Below are positions 23,967 to 33,835 of a stretch of 64,000 bases of DNA, piece by piece. The stretch lies in assembly GCA_021401465.1 (NCBI GenBank), contig JADDMT010000062.1, forward strand, positions 1 to 64,000. The letters run 5' to 3'. The DNA comes from Teratosphaeria epicoccoides (taxonomy: Eukaryota; Ascomycota; Dothideomycetes; Mycosphaerellales; Teratosphaeriaceae). Position numbers and translations under genes: made by a program. Each line of letters starts with the position of its first letter. Positions within the stretch are counted from its first letter, which is position 1. The notes under the pieces are model-generated. The model saw only the letters and a list, made by a program, of their open reading frames with translations. It was not told where the DNA came from and searched no databases.

Positions 23967-25463
23967 ATGGCTTATATGCTACAGACTAAGTTCGACGCTA
24001 CTCGCTCTGCCCGCGATCGTCGCTCGTGTCGACAATACCTTGACAACCTTAGTAGCCAAGCTGCACACATCTCTCCTCCGCGTGTTAGTAAGGCGTCCTC
24101 TACCCGCGAGGTATGCGTGACTAGTACTAACCGAAGCGTAGCCGAGATCTACGTCAGTGGATTTAATGAGGGTAGTGTCTACTACAATTATGTCAACTAT
24201 AATGGCAAGCATCAAAAATGCCAAGACCTCCCTAAAGAGGTGTATAGCGAGTATAACTAGCTCTGCCGTAACATCGATGACTTCTAGAGTACGCGCGACA
24301 AGGGGATTGCCGAAGGTACTCTAACCATGAACAGGCTACAGGCTAAGTACCGCGAGGCACTCGCCTACCTGCTTAGCGCCCTCTTGTGCTTCACCGCAAC
24401 TACTAACTGTTCTTACGGCAGTGTTCGCTTCGACTCTCTGCTAACAGGCGAAAACGTTTGTCTAGGTCTAATCGCAGACTTAGTCTAGAAGATCTTGAAG
24501 GTGCTAACTGTTAGGGTCGAGACCTTTGCCATAGTATGCTTATAGTGCGGGTACCCTCCAAGTATAAATGCTGACTTTCTCTGCTAGGCTAACGTTAGCG
24601 TCGAGAAATATCCGACTAGCTGTCAGCGTCAGCAACTCGGGGCCCTTGCCTCTATTAACGATGACTTTAAGACGCGGATGATCCGCAAGAAGGTCATCAA
24701 GCAATTCACCGCTCCCGCTGCTAAGGCTACGCCCTAGCGCTATACTGAGAGACAGCCTGCCTCTAAGCCGGTCCTGAGGACTAAGCCGTAAGTTACTTAC
24801 TCGAATCCTGTCGCGTGCGTATAGCTAACACATTGTAGCGCCGCCGCCTATGCCGCCTCGACGCTACTGTCTAAGAAGAAGAAGAGGGCTAGGGCCGAAA
24901 TTGAGGTTAGCGACGAGGAAGCCGAGCCTTCCCTGCTTGCGACCCGCACTACGTCTGTCAAGACGCTAAGGCACAAGCCTCTAGGCCAGATCTTTAAGGA
25001 TGAGGAGAATAACGACATCCAGGATACCTTCGGTCCTAACGTAATCCCTTCGCGCTGTAGTGTCACTACACTAGTTGCGCCTAAGGGAGACACTAAGTCT
25101 GATGATGTAGTCAACACTCGTGTCAAGAAGCGCAAGATGATCTCGAGGGCCGAGCGCGACAGCCGCAAGCGCGCTTAAGTCTCTTCGCCTTCTGATGCTA
25201 AGGATGAGGTAGTCGTTACGACTAGGCGCGGTAAGGATGTCGCTAGTTCTCTAGCTACTATAGGCTCTGAAGACGAGCTCCCTCGCAACCTACTAAAGAA
25301 GAAGATGCTAGCCTCTCTTCGTGGCGTTACTACCCCCGTTACTCATAGTCGCTTCGGGGTGTTTAGTAGACCCCGTGTAGGTAGGCAGTCCCTAGCGGAC
25401 CGTAACAAGAAAGACTCTTCTACTTCGGGTTTAGTCAGGAAGCCCCTAACTAGTAGTCGCTAA
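23967..25463 (+). pseudogene. E-family accessory protein, best copy (498 codons)
   Basis: ATG 23967 opens a frame that runs without frameshift to TAA 25461-25463. About nine internal TAG/TAA occur, the first at codon 98, all explicable as decayed Gln, Trp or similar codons. The N-terminal half (to about residue 245) is mixed, with several Cys and Trp positions and a helical region near 125-165. From about residue 300 it is highly charged: a Lys/Arg block KKKKRARAE near 302-310 followed by an acidic patch EVSDEEAE, a second basic motif KKRKM near 386, then a Ser/Arg-rich tail. Two basic clusters suggest nuclear or nucleic-acid binding (inference). It lies antisense to gag-pol, converging with it, 140 bases between stops. 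I do not recognise the family. Confidence 0.78.
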
Positions 25464-25603
25464 GCATTAGCTACGAAGCTAATCCGAGCATGTCTCTTGT
25501 TCTTCTTAGGTTTATTCTAGGTGTGCCTTTAGGCATCAATAACGTATGAGTAGGGCGTTTGCTTCTCGTTGTCACTTCGCGCGTTATGCGCTACATACAC
25601 GTG

Positions 25604-28600
25604 TTAAGAATCCTGCTCCGGAACCCTTATCTTCCTACAAATCGACCTTCTTAAGCCCTGCTTACGCCTCCTCCGCTCTTCGAATTCACGAATAGCTTCT
25701 AGAGCGTTCTTGTAGTCTTCGGCCGGAACCTATTGTGTGTACTTAGGTAGGTATCCTTTCTACTTTACTAGATAGTACGTTGCGCCCTTACGCCGCATAC
25801 TATCCTTAATACCCTTAACTTCCTACTCTTCGTTCTCTTCTGCTACTAGCATCGGGTCCGCGGGCTCTTCGCCCTCGCGCTGTACCTATAGTTCGAGTAG
25901 AGATACGTAGAAGACGTCATGCACACGATACGACAATAGCAACGATAGCCAGTACGCCTGCGAGCCTATCGCGTCACGTATCCGGAAGGGTCTGACGAAC
26001 CTTGGCGTCATCTTCTTGCTTAGAAGTTTTAGCTTGAGATTCTTCGTTAATAGCAACACCTTCGTACTAACTACATACTACATCGGTTTAGCACAGGCGT
26101 TATTATGTTTAATCTAGGATTCTGAGGCCTTTTTCTAGTATTCTATTAGCACCGAATGTACCTCGCGCATATGCCGCGCTAATTCCGCGGCAGCTAGCAC
26201 CCTCTCCTCAGAAGACTTGTCCTAAGGCGGTTCTAGGTGTATTTCCGGATCAAAGCTATAAAGAATCTAAAATAGCGACATGCGCATAGTAGCATGCACG
26301 CTATTATTGACTGCAAATTCCGCCATAGGAATTACGTCGGCCTAGGCATCCTAGTTCTTAGCGTAGTAGCACTAAAGGTACTACTTAAGAGTCTAGTTCA
26401 TACGTTTAGTCTAACCATTAGTCTGTAGATAGAATGCTATACTTAGGCAGTACTTAACACGCGCCTCAAACACAAATTCTTGCTAGTATTTACTAGTAAA
26501 GACAGAACCTCGATCTGATAGGATACTTCGGGGGACACTAAAGTGCTATATAACTTCGTCGCGAAGTAGCCGCGTAAGCTCGCCGCTTGTGTACCTTTTC
26601 GTACATAGGATGAAGACATTCATCTTCGAGTATTAGTCGACTACTATAAGGACAGCATTAACTACATTGCCTTTCTACTTTGCTAGCAGCAAATTAGTAA
26701 TGAAATCTATAGTCAAGTCTTGCTATAGTCTCTCTAGTAGTAGGAGCGCCTAAGTATCGCCATAGGGGCGATAGCGCCGAGATTTGCTGATCTGGCACGT
26801 CTAGCAGGATTTGACATAGTTAGAGACATCCTGTTCTAGCGTAGGCTACTAGTATTTACGTCTGAGAAGTATGTTCGTCTTCTCTACGCTAAAATGGCCC
26901 GCGAGTTTATCGTCATGATAAATACAGAGGAGCTGCGAACAGAGTACGCGGTTAGCAGGTACGTAGAGCCTATTGTCAAAGTACTACAAGTCGCCTGACT
27001 TAGTCTAGTACTTCGGACTGCCTGCGGTGTCCTAGAGGGCTACACCCTCATTAATTAACTCTAGTTCTCGCTCTTGTAATCGCTGAATAAGTCTCGAGAC
27101 TTCTTTAAAGGGTTCTTTAGACATTGCATGCTTACCGCATATAAGCTAGTTAACTACTACACGGATCGAGCTAGACATAGTCGCCATAGCTGCTAGATAG
27201 GGGGGTTCGTTACTAGCGGAGGCCGTGAGGCCCCATTAGACCCGCAGTCGACCTACAAGAGGAGCTAACGACGGATTACCGCCCTAAACTACAAGCTTCG
27301 TTTGTAGCGTAGGGAGAAGCTGTTAGTTACCCTCTTCCCTAGTGTCGTAGTCCGGTCGTCGCGAAGGACCGTTAGCTAGATTCGTCTTTCTAGAGCGATG
27401 CTAGATAACGAAGTCAAAGCTAGCGAGGAAAGTCGCCTACCTTGCTTGCCGACTACTTAGCTGCTTCACGCCTATGAAGCCGCGAAGGTTGTTATAGTTA
27501 GTAAGCACCTTAATAGGGTGCGCTACGCCTTCGAGGTAGTGTCGGTACTCCTTGAAGCCGTTAACAATAGCCAAAAGTTCTTAGTCATAAGTCTTATAGT
27601 TAAGCTTAGCGCCCTGCATCTTCCGCGACTAGAAGGTAATTAGGTACTATCGCGTACTGCCTTCATGTGACTAGAGCTACGATATAATTGCGGCTATTAT
27701 GAATTTTGAAGCATTAGTCTCTATCCGGATCTTCGTAGCGAGGTCAAAGTGCCGAAGTATAGGCGTAGTTTAAAAAGCTGCTTTAAGTTTAGAGAAGGCC
27801 TTACTCTAAGCCTCCTCCTAAGGCACTTTCCCTAGCTTTTTTCCTCGAACCGCGCCCTTTGCAAGGGCCGTGAGAGGAGCCACAATCTTCGAGTAAGATC
27901 GTATGAATCTGCGATAGAAGTTAGTAAATCCTAGGAACACCTACACTTCTCGGAGGGTAGTTAGCCGTAGCTACTCCGCGATTGCGGACACCCTTTAGTC
28001 ATCTATGATGACTCCTTCTGTAGAGACGATGTATCCGAGAAACTTAATCCTATCCGTCAGGAATGAGTACTTCTTTAGGTTCGCGTATAGAGCGAACTTG
28101 CGGAGCCGTTTAAGCACTATCCTTAGATGCTAAATATGCTCCTCCTTCGAGTCGGAATAGACTAGTATATCGTCTAAATATACTACGTAGCAGGTGTTAA
28201 CGAGGCCGGCTAGGGCCTAGTTAATATACGCATAGAACGTTGCTAGTACGTTAGTTAAGCTAAACAGCATCACTATATACTTGAAGTGTCTATACTACGT
28301 TCAGAATGCGGTCTTCTACTCGTCGCCCTTTCGGATCAGTATCTAGTAGTAGGCGTCCTTCAAGTCGATAGACAAGAAGATGGCGGCGCGACTAAGGCGG
28401 TCAAGCGTCTCGCTAATAAGTAGTAGGGGGCAGTGGTTCTTCTAAGTTACCGCGTTAAGGCCCCTATAGTTAACGTATAGGCGGAGCGTGTTATCCTTCT
28501 TTAGGACGAACATAACTAGCGCTCTAGCCTCGCTGTCGCTTCGTCGGATCCACGCGTTCCTTTGCGCCTTGTAGAGATAGTCTCGAAGTGTTTCGAGCTG

Positions 28601-30568
28601 CGATTCTGACATAGGGTACAGAGGTCGATGCGGAGGGTTGTAGCCCTCCTTAAGGTTAATCGCATGTTCCGCGTCTAGGGCCTAGGCATAGGCCGTAGCC
28701 TCTACGTCGAAAATATCGGCGTATTCCTCTAACTTAGGCGGAAGGGTAACGTCCTCCTTAACATTCCGTATGCGGACTACATAAACGCATTAGACCTTCT
28801 TCATGTCCCTGTAGAAGCTACGTGCGTCACGCATCTACACCGCAGGAACTTCGCCTATAGAGCTATAGAACTAGTTGTTAGTAGCTCTATTAACAACGAC
28901 TCCCTACTTGTAGCGCTAAGGGCGGCCGAGTAGGAGCTCCTTATCAGGAACGTCTTCGGCGTAGAAGACTTCGTTAGTCTCGCGCACTTCTCCTGAGGAG
29001 TCCGCGAGTTAGAGGCGCACGTTGTACGCGCCTTAAGCCGCTACGCCTTCGCCCTAAAAGGACTTCATAGTAGGCAGCAGGGCTCCTAGGATCGGCTTTA
29101 AACCGAGCCGTACGATTACCCTCTAGGGTATCACGTTAACCTCCGCAAGGTCATCTAACATATAGTCTACTAGCTCGAGCGAGCCGTTAACTCGGACCGC
29201 ACCGGATAGGCGCCAGGCAGGCCACGAGTCTACACTATTAGTAACAGACAGCTTAGATACCCGTAGTAGCTATTCGGTTGTCTTAGGCTTGTCCTTCTTT
29301 CGCCTCCCCTCTAGGGAGGTTTCGGACACCTTGCTTACCTTCTTCCTATCACTTCGTTTAGGATAGCGAGCTGCCTAGTAGTCCCTCGCTCTACAGATGT
29401 AGCAGCTACTCGGAGGCTTCTCGCTACCGTCTTTTGGCTCAGAGGGCTTGCTCCTCTAGAATGAACTACCGCGTTAGACGTGGCCCCTAGGGCGCTTATA
29501 ATAGCGGCCCTTAAGTAGGTCCTTAGGGCTTAGACGCTTATTGTCCTTACTGCCCGATTTTCCATTTCGCTTCAAGGTGATTTCCATACGTGTCGCAAGG
29601 GACACGAGGTCTTGCCAAGTTGTCGGAAGTTCATGAAAAGTCATGATTATGTTCTGAAGATTGTTATCAAGTTTGACGAGCAAGTGCCGCACGCGTTACG
29701 TCTTAGTATAGGGTAGCATCTGTCCCTCGAGCGTGGCGAGATAGGTTGCGAAGCTAGAGGTTATTTGTCCCTTCCCCTACTTGGCCTTCTCGTACTCGAC
29801 AGACATAGTAAGGGCGCGATTCCCCGGATCCTCGACCTAGTCGACACAGAACTAGCGAAAGTCCGCCTATGTATACGTTCTGTTATAGACCCGCATAAGG
29901 TCATACTACTCATGCTAATTGTTGCGAGGTTCCTTATCCTCTTCGAGCTACATCACACTAAAGGCGACTTGTTTGCCCTCTGTAGAATATCCGCGTAGGT
30001 TAAGCACGAAAACTGCCTTACATGCCTGCAAGAAAGTTCGCGCCTCCTTCAAGGTGTCTCCCTTAAACGGCTTCAGGTTACGTGCGTTACGACTACCTCC
30101 TAGTTAGCCTACTATGGCCCCGAATTTAGGCACTAGGTTCGCGGGCACACGCGGAGGGTCTGCGCCTCCTAGTAAGTTGTCTTCGCGGGTCCCTAGCGTG
30201 AAATCTCGCTAGATTTCTTCGTCTGCTAGTTCGTTAGCACTACTTATAGCGACGTCTTCGTCGTCCTCGCCGTTGTCGCTACTAGGAGTAGTGCGGCTCT
30301 AGCTCTAGTTCGCAAGGCAGTTCGCGACCTAATTGACAATCATGGCTACAAGGGCCGGGTCGATAGTCGGGGTTAGTTGCGGTCCCTGTATAGGGGGTCT
30401 ATTGCCTAGTCCGCCGCGTAATTAGCCTCTAGCGGAACTGTCGCTCGATGCGGTGTCGCTCATAGTAGGTACTCCTACGGGCTAGTTACTCAGGCTAGCT
30501 TCGCCGTCGCGGGCGCTTAGGATGGCGCTCGCTACGCGTTAGTTGCGAGTTCGTAGTGCTCTAGACAT
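25604..30568 (-). pseudogene. E3 gag-pol polyprotein, single frame of 1654 codons
   Basis: From ATG 30568-30566 to TAA 25606-25604 there are 4965 bases, exactly the length in E4, so ancestral gag and pol were one fused frame with no frameshift signal. Order: gag with DTLKEARTFL-type and LLVKLDNNLQNIIMTFHELP segments, zinc knuckle near codon 389, aspartic protease, RT with YLDD near codon 797, RNase H, integrase, C-terminal chromodomain near codons 1580-1635. One 72-codon stretch (29692-29474) has no stop at all. TAG and TAA at Gln/Trp sites disable the rest. Confidence 0.9.
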
Positions 30569-30617
30569 ATCGTAGTATTCTCTACTAGACTGCAAAGCAG
30601 GGGGGAGAAAGCAGAAC

Positions 30618-30977
30618 TAATATAGATGTATATGCTATATGATATGAAAATATCTCGCAGTGTAACAGAGTAATCCGACCTTTTAGTAGGTACAAGACAG
30701 CGCTGCTTTCTGCTTATCGCAGAGGTAGCGCTAAGGGTGCTTATAACCCCCGACGCTCCTTAATTAGGGAAAGCATGTCCGAGCCTAACCCTGCAGGGGT
30801 ACTATAGGGTCAGCGACATAGGGGCGTCCTACGTCGACAACTGATCCTACTCGGACGACATATAAGCCAACGTATGTACGAAGGACCCCCTTGCCATATG
30901 TGGCAGGGTCACTGCATGCTAAGGGCGGCCATTAGAACCCATGCGGTTCTAATGGCCCCCTAGTATCAACCGTATCA
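30618..30977 (-). repeat. 5' LTR of E3
   Basis: It is 360 bp. It carries a perfect 13-bp-stem palindrome with a 5-base loop at 30927-30957, close to the LTR terminus. The terminus itself is ccgtatca on the plus strand. Confidence 0.92.
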
Positions 30978-31872
30978 GCTTCCTTGTTGCTAACCTTAAT
31001 TTCAGCTCTAGCCTTCTTCTTCTTCTTAGATAGTAGCGTCAAGGCGGCGTAGGTAGCGGCGCTATAATGTGTTAGCTGTACGCACGCGACAGGATTCAAG
31101 TAAGTAACTTACGGCTTAGTCCTTAGGACTAGCTTAGAGGCAGGCTGCCTTTCGGAACGGCGCTAGGGCGTAGCCTTAGTAGCGGGAACGGTGAATTGCT
31201 TGATAACCTTCTTGCGGTTTATCTGCATCTCGAAGTCATCGTTAATAGAGGCAAGGGCCCTAAGTTGCTAACGCTAGCAGCTAGTCGGATATTTCTCGAC
31301 GCTAAAGTTAGCCTAGTAGAGAAAGTCAGCATTCATACTTAGAGGGTACCTGTACTATGTACGTACTATAGCGAAGGTCTTAACCCTAATAGTTAGCACC
31401 TTTAAGATCTTCTAGACTAAGTCTGCGATTAGACCTAGACAAACATTTTCGCCTGTTAGTAGAGGATCGAAGCGAACACTGCCGTGAGAATAGTTAGTAG
31501 TTACGGTAAAGCACGAGAGGGCGCTAAGTAGGTAGGCAAGTACCTTGTAGTACTTAGCCTGTAGCCTGTTTATAGTCAGAGTACCTTTAGTAACGCCCTT
31601 GTCGCGCGTACTCTAGAAGTTATCGATGTTATAGCAGAGCTAGTTATACTTGCCATACACCTCTTTAGGGAGGTCTTAGCATTTTTGATGCTTGCTATTA
31701 TAGTTAACATAATTGTAGTAGACACTACCCTCATTAAATCCGCTAACGTAGATCTCGGCTACGCTTTAGTTAGTATAAGCCACGTATACCTTGCGGGTAG
31801 GGGACGCCTTACTAACACGTAGAGGAGAGATGTATGTAGCTTAGCTACTAAGGTTATTAAGGCATCGTTAAA
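30978..31872 (-). pseudogene. E1 accessory gene, 5' part, start deleted
   Basis: It continues the gene broken by E3; gcttc at 30978-30982 is the second target-site copy. Homology to E4 stops near 31872, where about 0.4 kb present in E4 (about 63377-63783) is missing. That deletion removed the first 20 or so codons, the start codon, the leader and the TATA box, so E1 could not express this gene. Confidence 0.8.
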
Positions 31873-32324
31873 GACCTACGCTAGGAGTACGCTCCTACTA
31901 TTTCGAGTAGTACGTCTAAAGCGTCTACATACATTCCTACTACCCTAAGGTTCTACGACACGTTCTTTACAGTTACGACTAAATAGGGACAGCTAAGCTA
32001 CTTGGCGAGGCTAGCGCGCATACTCGCCCTACTATTTCAAAGATTAACTAAATTACGTACTTGTAGTTTCCTGATATCTTAATCTGCATGTAAAGCGAAG
32101 GTCTTATGAAGCTGCCTAACATGTAACAGATTAAAACCCGTCTAAGTTAGTAGCCTCCGCCCTGTACTCGCTACGAAAGTGTTAAGGTATACGCATAACA
32201 CATGTTACATAGGCTATCTACCTATTTACTCTTACGCGGTGTAAGCGTGCTACATCCTATACCCTATATGTTTCGCGTGTATTACTTAGTGAAGCTAGGG
32301 ACATCCTCATAGGAGGAGGGGTAG
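31873..32324. other. E1 remaining upstream region of the accessory gene
   Basis: This matches the distal part of the internal promoter region of E2, E3 and E4. No gene is seen. It ends with the polypurine tract aggaggagggg just before the 3' LTR. Confidence 0.65.
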
Positions 32325-32675
32325 TAATACGGTTAATACTAGGGGGCTATTAGAGCCGCATAGGTTCTAATGCCTGCCCTTAGTATGTAGTAACCCTACT
32401 ACACATAGTAAGGGGGTCCTTCGTACATACGTTAGCTCGTATGTCGTCTAAGTCGGATTAATAGTTGACGTAGGATGCCCCTACGTCGCTAACCCTACGA
32501 TACCCCTGCAGGGATAGGCTCAGACATGCTTTCCCTAATTAAGGGGCATTAGGGGTTATAAGTACCCTTATCGCGATAAGCAGAAAGCAGCGCTATCTTG
32601 TACCTATTAAAAGGTCGGATTACTCTGTCACACTACGAGATATTTTCATATTATATAGCATATATATCTATATTA
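32325..32675 (+). repeat. 3' LTR of E1 (351 bp)
   Basis: It starts taatacgg, a decayed tgatacgg. It is nine bases shorter than other copies because gcgctacct is missing near 32570. It ends at tatta, followed by the E1 target-site copy acgta. Confidence 0.9.
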
Positions 32676-32694
32676 ACGTAGCAGGGAAGTAATC
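32676..32694 (+). pseudogene. 19-base sliver of D pol between E1 and B
   Basis: It consists of acgta (E1 target-site copy), nine bases encoding Ala-Gly-Lys in the D frame, and taatc (B target-site copy). Joined to 8640 on the left and 39613 on the right it restores the D reading frame (L.LDAAGK.SFTNLKYAFT), which validates all four junctions. Confidence 0.9.
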
Positions 32695-33134
32695 TGTCAT
32701 AAGGGTAGGTGCCGATAGCAGGAAGGTGACTAGGTGTTAGACTCGTAGAGCTGTGAAGAATATCGACAATAGCAATTGTCCTTATAACTAACTATCCCCT
32801 AGGAAAGGGAATTAAATTAAGTACGAAGCTCCTAACTTCCTGTCCTGAAGCTATCCCTATATACTAGAGAGATAGAGTAGCTCTGTTAGATCTGTCGACA
32901 GACCTAACAGATCTATGTCTATAGATCTATAGACTAACCCTATAGATCCGAGGGTCTATTATCCTGTGACAGATCCCTTCTCCCCTATAGGCCTGTAGAT
33001 CTGTAGACTAACCCTATAGATCTAGGGATCTATCCTTACATGACAGATCCTTTCTCCTATGACTATGCTTATAACTCATAGTCCTTAGGACCCTCACGAT
33101 CCTGTGACTTGTAGTACTCCTAACACTCATGATA
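32695..33134 (-). repeat. 3' LTR of element B
   Basis: It is 440 bp with inverted ends tgtcat / atgata (decayed atgaca). It shares the hairpin modules described for H at 1-306 but lacks the roughly 40-base extra segment that H and C carry near the catgaca end. Confidence 0.92.
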
Positions 33135-33211
33135 CTATCCCCCTCTTAGCCTAGCTCGTCCCTAAGCTACCTTATTAGTATAGGGTTTCTCTTGTCATTT
33201 CCTTTTGTGCC

Positions 33212-33835
33212 ATGATGTCTTCTCTTTCTACATTACTACCTTGTGTCATCCTAGACACTAACGCCCCTTTAACGCAGAAAAGCAAATGCCGCGCGAATCG
33301 AATCTATCGTTAGGGCTAGGACAGCATGAAGTCCTGTACTTGGTGTCAAGAGTTAAAGCTTGTTTGTCAGGTACACATTTCCTTAGGGAAATGTTCGTAA
33401 TGTCACTTTAGCAACTGTCGAAGTTATGACGCGAAGGTAACAGAGGTTAAATAGAAGAAGTTAGGTAATTAGCGGAAAAGACTAATTGCTAATCTTGATC
33501 ATGTGAAGGTAGTCCTAGCCAAGGCTTCGCAGAAGATAATAGAGGCGCATGTAAAGGAGATGCGTCTTCGAAAACAGTTAGACGTAGTCGACTAGGAGGT
33601 CAAGGATAGTTGCGCTCTTAAGGAGCGGGAGATTAGGGAGGATAAGGCTAAAGAATAGGCTCTCTCGCAGGCTAGGTTCCTTCTTAACCTAGATCCTTCG
33701 GCGGGTCTCGCTCTTAGTCCTACGACATAGAGCGTAATAGAGGGTTTCGCTAACGCCTCGTATTAGGGTTTCCTGGATAGTGTAGTAGCCGAGCTAATCG
33801 ACAGCGTCCCGTAGGAGTCTAGTCGTGGCTTATGA
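33212..33835 (+). pseudogene. B/C-family accessory protein with cysteine cluster (207 codons)
   Basis: The frame runs from ATG 33212 (a second ATG follows at once) to TGA 33833-33835 with no frameshift and about ten TAG/TAA at former Trp or Gln sites. Residues about 25-72 form a Cys-rich block: C-T-W-C at 33335-33346, then Cys residues near 33364, 33390, 33399 and 33412, in the pattern CxxC...C...CxxC...C. A long charged, probably coiled-coil, segment follows (about residues 75-150), and then a C-terminal part with DPSAGLALSP and EGFANASYWGF. The layout recalls Zn-binding predicted proteins common near retrotransposons in filamentous fungi (from memory, unverified). The stop overlaps the pol stop on the other strand (33832-33830). 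Confidence 0.8.

Larger units (their letters stand above)
22809..30977 (-). mobile_element. Element E3, full length, inserted in the E1 accessory gene
   Basis: It is 8169 bp with two 360-bp LTRs and an exact 5-bp duplication gcttc (22804-22808 and 30978-30982). It is the most complete copy: undamaged overall length, gag-pol on minus, accessory gene on plus with its ATG, internal promoter, polypurine tract and leader all present. It is opposite in orientation to its host E1, as is E2. Confidence 0.93.
8641..32675 (+). mobile_element. Element E1, carrying E2 and E3 inside it
   Basis: LTRs lie at 8641-9000 and 32325-32675, in the same orientation. The flanks acgcg (8636-8640) and acgta (32676-32680) match after two RIP-type changes. 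The E1 body is split at 9774/17920 by E2 and at 22808/30978 by E3. Gag-pol runs on the plus strand and the accessory gene on the minus strand. E1 has lost about 44 bases near the start of gag (around 9095) and about 0.4 kb including the promoter and start of the accessory gene (junction near 31872). Confidence 0.9.
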
